A stretch of DNA of 43,883 bases from Nitrospirota bacterium (GTDB lineage: Bacteria > Nitrospirota > Thermodesulfovibrionia > Thermodesulfovibrionales > UBA6898): assembly GCA_016217695.1 (NCBI GenBank), contig JACRHE010000171.1:1-43883 (forward strand), in the 5' to 3' direction. The translations under genes were made by a program, and so were the position numbers. Positions 1 through 11,102 of the stretch are shown here, one piece after another. The notes beneath the pieces were generated by a model. The model did no database searches. It was given only the letters and a program-made list of their open reading frames with translations, and was not told the origin of the DNA. Every line of letters begins with the position of its first letter. Position 1 is the first letter of the stretch.

Positions 1-25
1 TCAAGTCCTATAGGAGGCACCTGAT

Positions 26-295
26 ATGAGCACTAAATTTTCTGAGGATATCGTTCCTCTGAGCGATCTCAAGGTTAACCCAGGCAAGGTTGTCCGGCAG
101 GCAGCTGAGACCCACAGACCTGTTTTGCTCACTAGCCACGGGCGGGGCGTCGCAGTTGTTCAGTCGCTCAGCGACTATGAAAAGGCTGAAGAGGAGCGTT
201 CTTTCATGCGTGCGGTAACGGCGGGACTCATGGATGTCGAAAAAGGACGGGTCATCAGCATTGATGACGTTAAAAAGAGACTGGACCTGAAGTAA
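26..295 (+). CDS. Phd/YefM-RelB type antitoxin
   Basis: Antitoxin half of a type II toxin-antitoxin pair. The 89-residue product has the usual Phd/YefM-like N-terminal layout (an 'IVPLSDLKVNPGKVVRQ' segment followed by 'RPVLLTSHGRGVAVV'), which in this family forms the DNA-binding dimer. A charged C-terminal helix would wrap the toxin. An AGGAGG ribosome site lies about 8 nt before the ATG. The stop is one base before the start of the ParE-like toxin gene, the standard antitoxin-first order with translational coupling. Autoregulation by the protein pair is expected from the family; the promoter lies outside the window. Family assignment is by sequence pattern only. Confidence 0.85.
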   Translation: MSTKFSEDIVPLSDLKVNPGKVVRQAAETHRPVLLTSHGRGVAVVQSLSDYEKAEEERSFMRAVTAGLMDVEKGRVISIDDVKKRLDLK

Positions 296-296
296 T

Positions 297-596
297 ATGA
301 CAAAGAAGTTCGCTCTCTCTTTTGCCGAATCTGCGATCGCTGACCTTGAAGCGGTCGGTATCTGGTTTAAAGAGCAGGGTGCTCAGGAGGCAGGCCAAAA
401 ACTTATCAGCGATGTAATCTCGCAGACAGAGCGACTTTCCCTCTTTCCTGACTCTGGACGGGTTGTACCGGAATTCGGGGTTGAATCTTTGCGCGAGATT
501 ATTTACCCCCCTTTTCGTATCGTCTACCGCAGAGAAGAAGGACGGATCATTATTGTACGAATCTGGAGAAGCGAAAGGCTCCTGAAGCTGCCATGA
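297..596 (+). CDS. ParE/RelE superfamily toxin
   Basis: Toxin partner of the preceding antitoxin, 99 residues, the usual length for RelE/ParE proteins. Visible family features are the N-terminal 'FAESAIADLEAVGIWF' helix, the 'LFPDSGRVVPEFG' turn and the C-terminal 'IIYPPFRIVYRREEGRIIIVRIWRSERLL' strand-rich core. This resembles the ParE branch (gyrase poison) more than the RelE mRNA-nuclease branch, but that split is an inference. The gene starts one base after the antitoxin stop and has no separate promoter. Members of this family stabilise plasmids or genomic segments or act as stress modules; which applies here cannot be read from the sequence. Confidence 0.85.
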   Translation: MTKKFALSFAESAIADLEAVGIWFKEQGAQEAGQKLISDVISQTERLSLFPDSGRVVPEFGVESLREIIYPPFRIVYRREEGRIIIVRIWRSERLLKLP

Positions 597-627
597 AAGG
601 GATGCCCAAGTTTCAGAATCTCCGGAA

Positions 628-2364
628 CTAGTTCTTCACTTTGCCGGGGTCTTCCGGTATCTTCCAGATGAGCTCGAAATTACAGATAATGACCTGGGGT
701 TCTCCGGAGCCGTTTTTCATGACTTCCCCGGACTCATCTATGGCTAAAAGGAGGTCATTTGCCTTTAATGACGATCCATCAAAACCATTCTGCTTTAAAG
801 ACTCCTTAACATCAGCCAGAAATCTTCCAATATCCGCTTCATTTATTATCCCCCTGTAGGCGGCCTTTGACAGGTCTATGGGGGTATAGAGCGCCTCTTC
901 ATGCTCGGCAACCCACTGATCCGGTCCATTGTAGTAGCCCCGGATCGTAATATAGTTATGCCTTTCCTGTAGAACGGGATTACCTTCCGGATCCAGAAGG
1001 TCCCTGTGAGCTTCGTATTTTCTCACGTCAGTCGAGGCCTCAATCTTTGTGCTTCCTGTCATATAGATAGCCCTTACATAAACAGCCGGAATGCCGATCT
1101 TGTTGAGGGTATGGGCAATCGCAAATTCTTCAAACGGACTGTTGATGCCGTATTGACGGACCTTGGGGTCACCTGAGCCTTCCTCATCTCCTACAGGCAT
1201 TTCGCCAATCCGTGACGTTTCCCATACGAGATGAATGTTGTCTTTTGTAATCGTATAAAATACCTCTTTGGAACCGGACAATTTAAGAGAAGGGGTCTTG
1301 CGCCACCTCTCAGGGAGAAAATAGTCGAACAGGTGCGGATTCCTTCCAACAACCCAGAGGCGGCCGCCCGTACTCTCGGCATGTCCGTAAAGGTAGGGTA
1401 CCCCGAAGATTTCCATATACGACAGATGTGCAGGCAGCGGGGAGGGGTCAAAGCGATGCCGCTGATCATCCAGATAAGAGTGCCTTCTGGAATATTTCAC
1501 TGCCTCTTCATGCTCTGTGGTACGCAAGAGCAGCTCATAGTCTATCAATGAAAATCGGCCGTCATGAACCAGACTATAGAGAATTTCCACCTGCTTTTTG
1601 TATGCATTTATTTCCTGCGATCTGCCTGTTTCTTCGATGAGTTTGACGTCCGGCTCGCTGATAATGACATGTTCCGGCTTCATATCGGCAACCAGGTATC
1701 CCTTTTTGTTAAGGTCCCCGTGTGCCCTGGCACTTAAAATTTTGAGATGAGGGATCATCTCGTCATTATTGATATCTATATACTCAAATACCTCCCTGAT
1801 GCTCTTGCCTTTTATCCATTCGTATATGAGCTTGTACTGTTTCAGAATGTCAAGATCGATGCCGGGATGTTTTGCCCGGATACGGTTGATTCTGGTCCTT
1901 GATCTTCCGCTCTGCCAGGCCTGCATCTTTTCAGGCGGAACATAGATTGCCATCGGCAACTGGGTATCCATCTTCATTTCCCTCGGCCCGTAAAGGTTTT
2001 CCCGCAGCTCCATAACCAGGGAAAACTCCTCCCACGGGCTGTTGAACTCGGCATCGCAGAATTCCTGGAGGGTATGAGTATCAATAGGTACGTCTTCGCC
2101 GACACGGCAGTTTTTTACTACCAGATCGAGGTGTTTGCCGGCCACTTCTTTTGTGGGCACCTTATATACGGAGCTTGTGCCGATGAGTCGTGTTTTATGG
2201 GCATTGAACCAGTCTTTTTCATACCAGTTCTCCACTTCAAAATGCTCGTGGTACGGTTCAGCAAAACGCGTGAGATAAAGATCTCCGCCATCACTGGTCC
2301 TGGAATGAAAATACACCACCCCTAATACATTGACAAGGGTCTTTTTGGATGCAATCCTTTCCAA
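628..2364 (-). CDS. Unrecognised protein with two related kinase-like halves
   Basis: I do not recognise this 578-residue protein as a named family. It reads as an internal duplication. Residues about 15-280 and 320-570 share an ordered series of motifs: 'GVVYFH' (15) and 'GVPYLY' (321); a GG-L step; 'CRVGED' and 'SRIGEM'; 'NSPWEEF' (108-114) and 'NSPFEEF' (408-414), exactly 300 residues apart; and 'YEWIKG' and 'RGYYNG'. The first half carries an APH/LPS-kinase-like catalytic pattern, 'VADMKPEHVII' (Asp227) followed by 'SLIDYELL' (Asp275). In the second half the matching places read 'SSLKANDLLL' and 'ICNFELI', so both acidic residues are replaced. The first half may be an active kinase and the second a pseudokinase. 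The gene lies 38 bp after pckG on the same strand and may be cotranscribed. No signal peptide or membrane segment is seen. Confidence 0.7.
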   Translation of the reverse strand: MERIASKKTLVNVLGVVYFHSRTSDGGDLYLTRFAEPYHEHFEVENWYEKDWFNAHKTRLIGTSSVYKVPTKEVAGKHLDLVVKNCRVGEDVPIDTHTLQEFCDAEFNSPWEEFSLVMELRENLYGPREMKMDTQLPMAIYVPPEKMQAWQSGRSRTRINRIRAKHPGIDLDILKQYKLIYEWIKGKSIREVFEYIDINNDEMIPHLKILSARAHGDLNKKGYLVADMKPEHVIISEPDVKLIEETGRSQEINAYKKQVEILYSLVHDGRFSLIDYELLLRTTEHEEAVKYSRRHSYLDDQRHRFDPSPLPAHLSYMEIFGVPYLYGHAESTGGRLWVVGRNPHLFDYFLPERWRKTPSLKLSGSKEVFYTITKDNIHLVWETSRIGEMPVGDEEGSGDPKVRQYGINSPFEEFAIAHTLNKIGIPAVYVRAIYMTGSTKIEASTDVRKYEAHRDLLDPEGNPVLQERHNYITIRGYYNGPDQWVAEHEEALYTPIDLSKAAYRGIINEADIGRFLADVKESLKQNGFDGSSLKANDLLLAIDESGEVMKNGSGEPQVIICNFELIWKIPEDPGKVKN

Positions 2365-2402
2365 ACTATTATGAATTATCGGATACTGCGGTTGACTCCG
2401 GC

Positions 2403-4190
2403 TTAACCAAGGCGCTCACTGAAGTCTTTCAGCTGCTTCCTGAGCCTTTGCGGCAGGCGCTTTCCGAACATGGCAAAATGCGCCTCGATATCCGGTATCT
2501 CGGCCTTCCACTCCGCAGTATCGACACTCATCAGTTCCCTCATATCTTCGGATCCCATGGAGAGGCATGAGAGGTCGAGTGCTCCTTCCAGCGGCAGAAG
2601 TCCGATAGGTGATTTCCGGGCACCCGTCTTGTTGTCAACGCGTTCGCACATCCACTTCAGCACCCTGCTGTTGTCACTGAAGCCCGGCCAGAGAAACTTT
2701 CCGTCCTGATTCTTTCTGAACCAGTTCACATAGAAGATCCTCGGTGCCTTGCTGCCGAGCCTTTCACCCATATCGAGCCAGTGCTGAAAGTAGTCTCCCA
2801 TGTTATACCCGCAAAAAGGCTTCATCGCGAAAGGATCCCTTCTGAGGTTGCCTATGGCGCCGATATTGGCTGAAGTGGTCTCAGATGCGGCCGTAGCACC
2901 GAGAAAAACACCATGCTCCCAGGAAAAGGCCTCATAAACCAGGGGTACAACGCTGCCGCGCCGTCCACCGAATATGAAGATGTCGATCGGTACGCCGTCA
3001 GGGTTTTCCCAGTCCTTGCAGATAACCGGGCATTGGGATGCTGCTGCTGTGAAACGCGCGTTCGGATGTGCTGCATCCGCTTTGCTTTCAGGGGTCCAGT
3101 CGCGTCCCTTCCAGTCGATCAGGTGTGAAGGCAGGTCCCCTGTCATCCCCTCCCACCAGACATCTCCGTCATCGGTAAGGGCGCAGTTGGTAAAGATCGC
3201 ATTTTCTCTTATAGTGTCCATCGCCATGGGGTTCGTGTCATACGACGTGCCCGGGGCTACGCCGAAGAAACCACTTTCAGGATTGATTGCGTGCAGGCGC
3301 CCGTCGGAGGCGATCTTCATCCAGGCTATGTCGTCGCCGATACATTCACATTTCCAGCCCTTCAAAGACGGCTGCATCATGGCCAGGTTGGTCTTGCCGC
3401 ATGCAGAAGGAAAAGCGGCAGCGATATGATACTGCTTCCCGTCCGGATCAGTAAGCCGGAGTATCAGCATATGTTCTGCCAGCCAGCCCTCTCTCCGCGC
3501 CATGGCAGAGGCAATGCGGAGGGCCAGACATTTCTTGCCGAGCAGGGCGTTGCCGCCGTATCCCGAGCCATAGGACCAGATGAGGTTTTCCTCCGGGAAA
3601 TGGCTGATGTACTTGCTTTCCATTGGAGCGCACGGCCATTGCACATCCTTCTGACCCTTTTCCAGCGGCGCGCCGATCGAGTGAAGGCAGGGTATAAAAT
3701 CGCCATCCGTGCCGAGGATCTCCAGAACGCTCGAACTGACGCGGGTCATGATATGCATATTGACGACAACATACGGACTGTCAGTGATCTCAACACCTAT
3801 CTTCGAAATAGGAGAGCCTATTGGCCCCATGGAAAAAGGGATCACATACATTGTGCGGCCCTTCATGCAGCCTCTGTACAGACTCTTCATCGTCTCTTTA
3901 AGTGCCGCGGGATCTAACCAGTTGTTTGTGGGGCCGGCTTCTGCCTGTGACGAAGTAGAAATAAATGTACGGTCCTCAACACGTGCCACATCGCTCGGGT
4001 CTGAAAGAAAGAGATAACTGCGTGGACGCTTTTTAAGCGGAATAGCACTGCCGCTTAATACCAGTTTTTCCACCATGCCGTCATATTCTTCCCTGGAGCC
4101 GTCGCAGACATAGATAGAATCAGGCTGACACATTCCAGCCACTTCTGTTATCCAGTCGCTGAGTTTCTTGTTCTTTACCGTGCTGTTCAT
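2403..4190 (-). CDS. pckG: Phosphoenolpyruvate carboxykinase (GTP)
   Basis: Interconverts oxaloacetate + GTP and phosphoenolpyruvate + GDP + CO2 in the cytoplasm, the entry step of gluconeogenesis or a CO2-fixing step in reverse. The 595-residue length is typical of the GTP-dependent class. Visible signatures are '[19 protein letters not shown]' in the N-terminal domain, the kinase-1a/P-loop 'FPSACGKTN' (260-269) with the reactive Cys of this class, the metal-binding 'GDDIAWM' (285-291) and '[20 protein letters not shown]' further on. A good GGGAGAAA ribosome site precedes the ATG. It works with malic enzyme, fumarase and SDH elsewhere in the window. It probably has its own promoter, because 158 bp separate it from the upstream M50 gene. 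Confidence 0.97.
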   Translation of the reverse strand: MNSTVKNKKLSDWITEVAGMCQPDSIYVCDGSREEYDGMVEKLVLSGSAIPLKKRPRSYLFLSDPSDVARVEDRTFISTSSQAEAGPTNNWLDPAALKETMKSLYRGCMKGRTMYVIPFSMGPIGSPISKIGVEITDSPYVVVNMHIMTRVSSSVLEILGTDGDFIPCLHSIGAPLEKGQKDVQWPCAPMESKYISHFPEENLIWSYGSGYGGNALLGKKCLALRIASAMARREGWLAEHMLILRLTDPDGKQYHIAAAFPSACGKTNLAMMQPSLKGWKCECIGDDIAWMKIASDGRLHAINPESGFFGVAPGTSYDTNPMAMDTIRENAIFTNCALTDDGDVWWEGMTGDLPSHLIDWKGRDWTPESKADAAHPNARFTAAASQCPVICKDWENPDGVPIDIFIFGGRRGSVVPLVYEAFSWEHGVFLGATAASETTSANIGAIGNLRRDPFAMKPFCGYNMGDYFQHWLDMGERLGSKAPRIFYVNWFRKNQDGKFLWPGFSDNSRVLKWMCERVDNKTGARKSPIGLLPLEGALDLSCLSMGSEDMRELMSVDTAEWKAEIPDIEAHFAMFGKRLPQRLRKQLKDFSERLG

Positions 4191-4252
4191 ATGTATTTCT
4201 CCCTCAATACTTTCTCACAACAATGGGTTTGAGATCGCGCAACCAATAGTAT

Positions 4253-4281
4253 TTTATATCAGTCCTTACTTCTTTGACCAA
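4253..4281 (-). promoter_or_regulatory. Candidate sigma70-type promoter of pckG
   Basis: On the minus strand TTGGTC (4276-4281) and TATAAA (4253-4258) are separated by exactly 17 bp, about 60 bp before the pckG ATG. The -10 box is a 5/6 match and the -35 box a 3/6 match. Predicted by eye only. Confidence 0.4.
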
Positions 4282-4348
4282 ATTCTTTTGCAGCATGGCT
4301 TTATTTCGCTGAATACAGGCCCTGTTTCCATGGTCTTCCCTAATCTCC

Positions 4349-5023
4349 CTAATACATACCGAATAACTTCAGGAAAAAAGCTATAAAAGGCATAATAATA
4401 TAATTAGCTATGCCGCTGTATATCAGCAGAAGTACGATGATGAAGCCGAAGGGCTCTATCCTGCTGAAAGAGATTGCCTGCCTCGAAGGCAGAAGTCCGG
4501 TAAGCACCCTACCTCCGTCAAGGGGCGGGATCGGTATCATATTGAAAGAAGCAAGCACTACATTGATAACCACGCTGGATGAGAAGATCAGCAGCAGCGG
4601 CCTCAAAACAGTCTCTGAAACTGATTCCGGGAATACTATTGCCAGGGGAGTGAGAACAAATTTCAGAATTACCGCACTCACGACAGCGAGTATTATGTTC
4701 GTTGCAGGTCCAGCGGCAGCTGATATCGCCATTCCCTTTCTCGGATTCCTGAAATTCATCGCGTTTATGGGTACGGGCTTGGCGTATCCGAAGACAAACT
4801 TGCCGTCCGTAAGTACAATCAGCATCACGGGCAGCAGGATCGTCCCGAAGATATCGATATGTGCTATCGGGTTGAGGGTAAGGCGGCCGAGCATCTTTGC
4901 CGTTGGATCTCCAAGCTTATATGCGACAAAGCCGTGCGAGACCTCATGAAAGGTTATAGCAATAAGAATGGGCAGAGCCGATATTATAAGCCGGCGCGCA
5001 ATGTCTGCAGTTGAGGCATCCAA
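4349..5023 (-). CDS. Site-2 protease family (M50) membrane metalloprotease
   Basis: A 224-residue polytopic membrane protein of the zinc-dependent site-2 protease family, the compact class lacking a PDZ domain. The zinc motif 'HEVSHGFVAYKLGD' sits in the first membrane helix (about residues 26-39). The third metal ligand comes from 'NMIPIPPLDGGRVLTGLLP' near residue 160. About four to five further hydrophobic segments are visible. The ORF starts with TTG (5023), with an AAAAAAGGAC ribosome site just upstream; I see no suitable in-frame ATG. These proteins cleave substrates within the membrane, but the substrate cannot be named. It is first of three minus-strand genes, with a 158-bp gap before pckG. 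Confidence 0.9.
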   Translation of the reverse strand: MDASTADIARRLIISALPILIAITFHEVSHGFVAYKLGDPTAKMLGRLTLNPIAHIDIFGTILLPVMLIVLTDGKFVFGYAKPVPINAMNFRNPRKGMAISAAAGPATNIILAVVSAVILKFVLTPLAIVFPESVSETVLRPLLLIFSSSVVINVVLASFNMIPIPPLDGGRVLTGLLPSRQAISFSRIEPFGFIIVLLLIYSGIANYIIMPFIAFFLKLFGMY

Positions 5024-5221
5024 AGCTGTTTGTCCTTTTTTTACCCTTAGGTAAAGTTATATTTTTGTCTTTGATTAGTCTGTACAGAAACACTGCTTAG
5101 ACAGCATACAATACTCGGTTTTCTAGTATTATCAATTGGAAAAAATAAGTCAAATTCATAGTACGGCATAGGGGGCCTGTAAGCCTCAAGATTTTAACTT
5201 CAGGTTTTCCGCATATTAGTA

Positions 5222-5227
5222 TATAAT
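5222..5227 (+). promoter_or_regulatory. -10 box for the kdsB operon
   Basis: A perfect TATAAT ends 16 bp before the kdsB ATG. No convincing -35 box is seen. No Shine-Dalgarno sequence separates it from the ATG, which suggests a very short leader of about 10 nt. Confidence 0.35.
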
Positions 5228-5243
5228 GAGAGCTTAATAACCT

Positions 5244-7627
<2,384 letters not shown>

Positions 7628-7629
7628 TA

Positions 7630-8463
7630 ATGGAAGTAAAAATCGATACCGTGCGCATAGGTGGCAGCCATCCCCTGGTGATCATCGCCGGTCCCTGCGT
7701 CTTAGAGGATATGGACCTGGCATACCATACAGCAGAAAAATTAAAGGATATCTGCAGCCTGGCAGGCCTTCCGTTTATCTTCAAGAGTTCCTTTGACAAG
7801 GCAAACAGAACCTCTTTCAATGCTTTTCGGGGTCCTGGAATGGATAAAGGACTGACGATGCTGGCAGATATCAAAAGTAAACTCGGCATCCCTGTGCTTT
7901 CTGATATCCACTCAGTTGATGAGATACTACCTGCATCCGAAGTGCTTGATGTCCTCCAGATCCCTGCCTTTCTCTGCAGACAGACTGATCTGATCATTGC
8001 CGCCTCAGAAACCGGAAAGCCGGTTAATATTAAGAAAGGCCAGTTTCTTGCGCCCTGGGATGTAAAAAATATAATAGAGAAATTCATATCTACGGGCAAT
8101 CAGAGCTTATGCATAACGGAGCGGGGCACATCATTCGGATATAATAATCTCGTTGTTGATTTCAGAGGAATACCGATCATGCGGTCCTTTGGCTTTCCTG
8201 TCTTATTTGATATAACGCACAGTCTTCAGCTGCCTGGTGGTCAGGGCAGTGCCTCAGGAGGACAGCGCGAATTTGCCGGTCCGCTTGCACGCGCGGCAGC
8301 AGCTGTCGGAGTTAACGGCTTATTTATGGAAGTCCATCCGGAACCTGAAAAGGCATTATGTGACGGCCCCAACATGATCCGACTTGAAGATGTTCACAAA
8401 ATGTTGAATACCGTAAAGACCATAGACGAACTCCTGTACAAAACCTCCGGGGGTCTGCATTGA
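7630..8463 (+). CDS. kdsA: Kdo-8-phosphate synthase
   Basis: Condenses arabinose-5-phosphate with PEP to Kdo-8-phosphate. The 277 residues match the KdsA length. Diagnostic stretches are 'IAGPCVLEDMDLAYHTAEKLKDI', 'FKSSFDKANRTS', 'LSDIHSVDE', 'LQIPAFLCRQTDL', 'KPVNIKKGQFLAPWD', 'LCITERGTSFGYNNLVVDFRGIPIM' and 'FMEVHPEPEKALCDGPNM'. A Cys is present in the 'IAGPCV' motif, as in the metal-dependent class of KdsA; metal dependence is an inference from that residue. It starts two bases after pyrG and lies 24 bp before kdsD. Confidence 0.97.
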   Translation: MEVKIDTVRIGGSHPLVIIAGPCVLEDMDLAYHTAEKLKDICSLAGLPFIFKSSFDKANRTSFNAFRGPGMDKGLTMLADIKSKLGIPVLSDIHSVDEILPASEVLDVLQIPAFLCRQTDLIIAASETGKPVNIKKGQFLAPWDVKNIIEKFISTGNQSLCITERGTSFGYNNLVVDFRGIPIMRSFGFPVLFDITHSLQLPGGQGSASGGQREFAGPLARAAAAVGVNGLFMEVHPEPEKALCDGPNMIRLEDVHKMLNTVKTIDELLYKTSGGLH

Positions 8464-8487
8464 AAGAATTAGCATCAGGCAGTAAAC

Positions 8488-9453
8488 ATGGATAACCTGA
8501 TCGATATCGCAAAGAGGGTTTTGCAGACCGAGGCAGACGCAATCGCAGGCCTTATTGAAAAACTCAACAGTAGTTTCGAAAAGGCCATCGACATCATCTC
8601 GCAAAGTAAGGGAAGAGTGGTTGTCACCGGCATGGGAAAGTCAGGACTGGTGGGGAAAAAAATAGCCGCAACCCTCGCCTCCACCGGCACGCCGGCCTTC
8701 TTTATGCATCCTGCAGAGGCAAGCCATGGAGACCTCGGCATGGTTACTCCTGATGACGTAATCATCGCAATCTCAAACAGCGGCGAGACAGAGGAACTGA
8801 TCGGCCTGATCCCTTTTCTTAAAAGATTTAATGTCAGTCTTATATCTTTGACCGGGAATTCCCTTTCGACCCTTTCGAGGGCTTCCGACGTCACACTCGA
8901 TATATCTGTCAAAGAGGAAGCCTGTCCGCTGGGTATAGTTCCAACTGCTTCAACGACTGCTACTATCGCAATGGGCGATGCCTTAGCAGTCTGTCTTTTA
9001 ACAAAGAGGGGGTTCAGAGAAGAAGATTTCGCTTTTTTTCACCCCAGCGGGAGCCTCGGGAAGAAGCTGTTCATAAAGGTAAAAGATATTATGCATGCAG
9101 GCGATTCCCTCCCCGAAATATCTCCTGACACCCTCATGACAGACGCAGTGATGGAGATATCCTCCAAAAGACTCGGCATCACTCTAGTGACTTCCGATAA
9201 AAAGATCCTCGGCATTATAACGGACGGGGATATACGACGCGGGATAGAAAAATGGGGAAAGGCCATCTTTGATATGACTGCAAAAGAGGTCATGTCAAGA
9301 AATCCCAAGACCATATCAGGAGAAGAGCTCGCGGCCAAGGCACTCTCTCTCCTGGAAAGGCACTCCATTACTGTGCTTGTCGTCCCTGATGAAAAAGGAC
9401 GGGCCGCCGGGATTATTCACCTCCACGATATATTGAAACAGGGGATAGCATGA
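8488..9453 (+). CDS. kdsD: Arabinose-5-phosphate isomerase (SIS + two CBS domains)
   Basis: Isomerises ribulose-5-phosphate to arabinose-5-phosphate, the first committed step of Kdo synthesis. The 321 residues form an N-terminal SIS sugar-phosphate domain (about 25-200, with 'VVTGMGKSGLVGKKIAATLASTGTPAFFMHPAEASHGDLGM' and 'ISNSGETEEL'). A CBS pair follows (about 205-321, 'VKDIMHAGDSLPEI', 'LGIITDGDIRRGIE', 'AKEVMSRNPKTI'). This is the KdsD/KpsF/GutQ architecture, and the operon context decides for KdsD. The ribosome site is weak. The stop overlaps the kdsC ATG by 4 nt. Confidence 0.95.
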   Translation: MDNLIDIAKRVLQTEADAIAGLIEKLNSSFEKAIDIISQSKGRVVVTGMGKSGLVGKKIAATLASTGTPAFFMHPAEASHGDLGMVTPDDVIIAISNSGETEELIGLIPFLKRFNVSLISLTGNSLSTLSRASDVTLDISVKEEACPLGIVPTASTTATIAMGDALAVCLLTKRGFREEDFAFFHPSGSLGKKLFIKVKDIMHAGDSLPEISPDTLMTDAVMEISSKRLGITLVTSDKKILGIITDGDIRRGIEKWGKAIFDMTAKEVMSRNPKTISGEELAAKALSLLERHSITVLVVPDEKGRAAGIIHLHDILKQGIA

Positions 9454-10007
9454 AAGGGAAAAGAACGCCTCAAAAGGGAGTCGTGTCGATACGGGAAAAA
9501 GCCAGAGGAGTTAAACTCCTTATCCTCGATGTTGATGGTGTTCTGACGGACGGCAGTATAATCCTCGATAATGAGGGGAACGAGTACAAATCGTTTCATG
9601 TGCGGGATGGCCACGGCATTAAGATGCTCATAAAAGCCGGTGTCCAGGTAGCCATTATTACCGGCCGCCATTCAAAGGTCGTTGACCGCAGGGCCCATGA
9701 ACTGGGTATCACAGAGGTTTTTCAAAAATGCTTCCTCAAGACCGCGGCCTACAACATCCTCCGTGAGAAATATTCATTATCAGACAAAGAGATAGCATAT
9801 ATCGGCGACGACATAGTTGACGTACCTATAATGGCAAAGGTCGGCTTGCCTGTTGCTGTTGCCGATGCAGTGGCTGAATTACGGCAATACGCCTTATTTG
9901 TCACAAAAAACAGGGGGGGAAGAGGAGCGGTCAGGGAAGTTACTGATTTCATCCTCAAGGCAAAGGGGATCTGGGAGGGTCTGTTTGATGAGTACTTTAA
10001 GGTTTAA
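9450..10007 (+). CDS. kdsC: Kdo-8-phosphate phosphatase (HAD family)
   Basis: Removes phosphate from Kdo-8-phosphate to release Kdo. The 185-residue HAD protein is of the compact C0 type that works as a tetramer. It has motif I 'LLILDVDGVLTDGS' with the two catalytic Asp residues, motif II in 'VAIITGRHSKVV' and motif IV 'IAYIGDDIVDVPIM'. The gene overlaps kdsD by 4 nt and runs 20 nt into pgsA. With kdsD, kdsA and kdsB it completes the four-step route from ribulose-5-phosphate to CMP-Kdo in one operon. Confidence 0.96.
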   Translation: MKGKRTPQKGVVSIREKARGVKLLILDVDGVLTDGSIILDNEGNEYKSFHVRDGHGIKMLIKAGVQVAIITGRHSKVVDRRAHELGITEVFQKCFLKTAAYNILREKYSLSDKEIAYIGDDIVDVPIMAKVGLPVAVADAVAELRQYALFVTKNRGGRGAVREVTDFILKAKGIWEGLFDEYFKV

Positions 10008-10521
10008 CCTGCCTACTATTCTGACGCTCAGTAGAATCGTCCTGATACCGTTCTTTATCCTCTCGGTTTACCGGCATCCTCTCCTGGGAGCCTTTGTCTT
10101 TGGCATCGCTTCCCTTACGGACTTCCTTGACGGCTACCTCGCCAGACGGTCCGGACAGATAACCAAATTCGGGATTATCATGGATCCAATTGCCGACAAA
10201 TTTCTTGTCATATCGGCCCTGATCGTTCTGGTTGATATGGAAAGGCTCTCTGCATGGATAGCCATTATACTGATCGTCAGGGATTTCCTCATTACAGGGC
10301 TTCGGGTTGTCGCGCTTTCCCGCGATATTGTAATGCCTGCTGAAATCGGGGGGAAACTTAAGACAGCCGCGCAGATTACGTCTATTTTATGCCTTATTCT
10401 AATGGGTAACGTAGTTGGAATTGATCTTTATGATATAGGGCTTTTTTTCATCTGGATAGCGCTGGTGCTATCTGTGCTTTCAGGAATTAAATATACTGTT
10501 TCTTTCTGGAGAAACCTTTGA
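9988..10521 (+). CDS. pgsA: CDP-diacylglycerol-glycerol-3-phosphate 3-phosphatidyltransferase
   Basis: Makes phosphatidylglycerophosphate from CDP-diacylglycerol and glycerol-3-phosphate in the inner membrane. The ORF track begins at 9853, but I place the start at the ATG at 9988 because 'MSTLRFNLPTILTLSRIVLIPFFIL' is the normal N-terminus and GGGAGGGT precedes it. That gives 177 residues, the family length. The CDP-alcohol phosphotransferase signature DG-x2-AR-x8-G-x3-D-x3-D is complete in 'DGYLARRSGQITKFGIIMDPIADK'. Four to six membrane helices are evident. It overlaps kdsC at its start, and its TGA is embedded in the TTG start of plsY. Confidence 0.95.
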   Translation: MSTLRFNLPTILTLSRIVLIPFFILSVYRHPLLGAFVFGIASLTDFLDGYLARRSGQITKFGIIMDPIADKFLVISALIVLVDMERLSAWIAIILIVRDFLITGLRVVALSRDIVMPAEIGGKLKTAAQITSILCLILMGNVVGIDLYDIGLFFIWIALVLSVLSGIKYTVSFWRNL

Positions 10522-11102
10522 AGATCCTTCTCTTATCGCTCTTTGCCTTTATCACCGGTTCGATACCTACGGGGCTTCTCATAGCTAAGAGCAGAGGTAT
10601 TGATCTCAGAAGAACCGGCAGCGGAAACATAGGCGCAACAAATGTTCTGCGCTCTGCAGGCAAATTGCCTGCGTTATTGACCCTCCTCGGAGATGCCTTA
10701 AAAGGTGTCATGGCTGTTTTGGTTGCGCGTTATTTTGAAACAGGGCCATTTTACGAGGGTATTATCGGTTTTTGTTCCATTCTGGGGCACAATTTTTCCC
10801 TCTTTCTTAGATTCAGGGGGGGGAAGGGGGTTGCCACCAGTCTGGGGGTATTAAGTATTTACTCTCCACAAACAGGGCTTTTTACTTGTATAATATGGCT
10901 TATGGCGGCGGGTATTACAAAATATTCTTCCCTTGGGGCGCTCGTATCATTTGGCATGCTGCCGATAAGTATAATTCTGCTTGATCATAAGGACAAGTTT
11001 CCAGTTGCCTTGTTAATAACAATTCTCATCTTCATAAGGCACTCAAGTAATATATCCCGCCTCCTTAGACGCACAGAACCGAAGGTGGGGAATAAAGTAT
11101 GA
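10518..11102 (+). CDS. plsY: Acyl-phosphate:glycerol-3-phosphate acyltransferase
   Basis: First acyl transfer of phospholipid synthesis, from acyl-phosphate to glycerol-3-phosphate, in the inner membrane. The 194-residue polytopic protein has the PlsY signatures: 'FITGSIPTGLLIAKSRGIDLRRTGSGNIGATNVLR', 'HNFSLFLRFRGGKGVATSLGVL' and 'FIRHSSNISRLLRRTEPK'. The start is TTG in a TTGA overlap with the pgsA stop, an unusual start that relies on coupling. The stop overlaps the next ATG by 4 nt. Together with pgsA it links phospholipid supply to the LPS genes upstream. Confidence 0.95.
   Translation: MKILLLSLFAFITGSIPTGLLIAKSRGIDLRRTGSGNIGATNVLRSAGKLPALLTLLGDALKGVMAVLVARYFETGPFYEGIIGFCSILGHNFSLFLRFRGGKGVATSLGVLSIYSPQTGLFTCIIWLMAAGITKYSSLGALVSFGMLPISIILLDHKDKFPVALLITILIFIRHSSNISRLLRRTEPKVGNKV

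Noticed and set aside
3291-3917. 208-residue plus-strand ORF.
   Set aside because: Antisense shadow of pckG, which is unambiguous.
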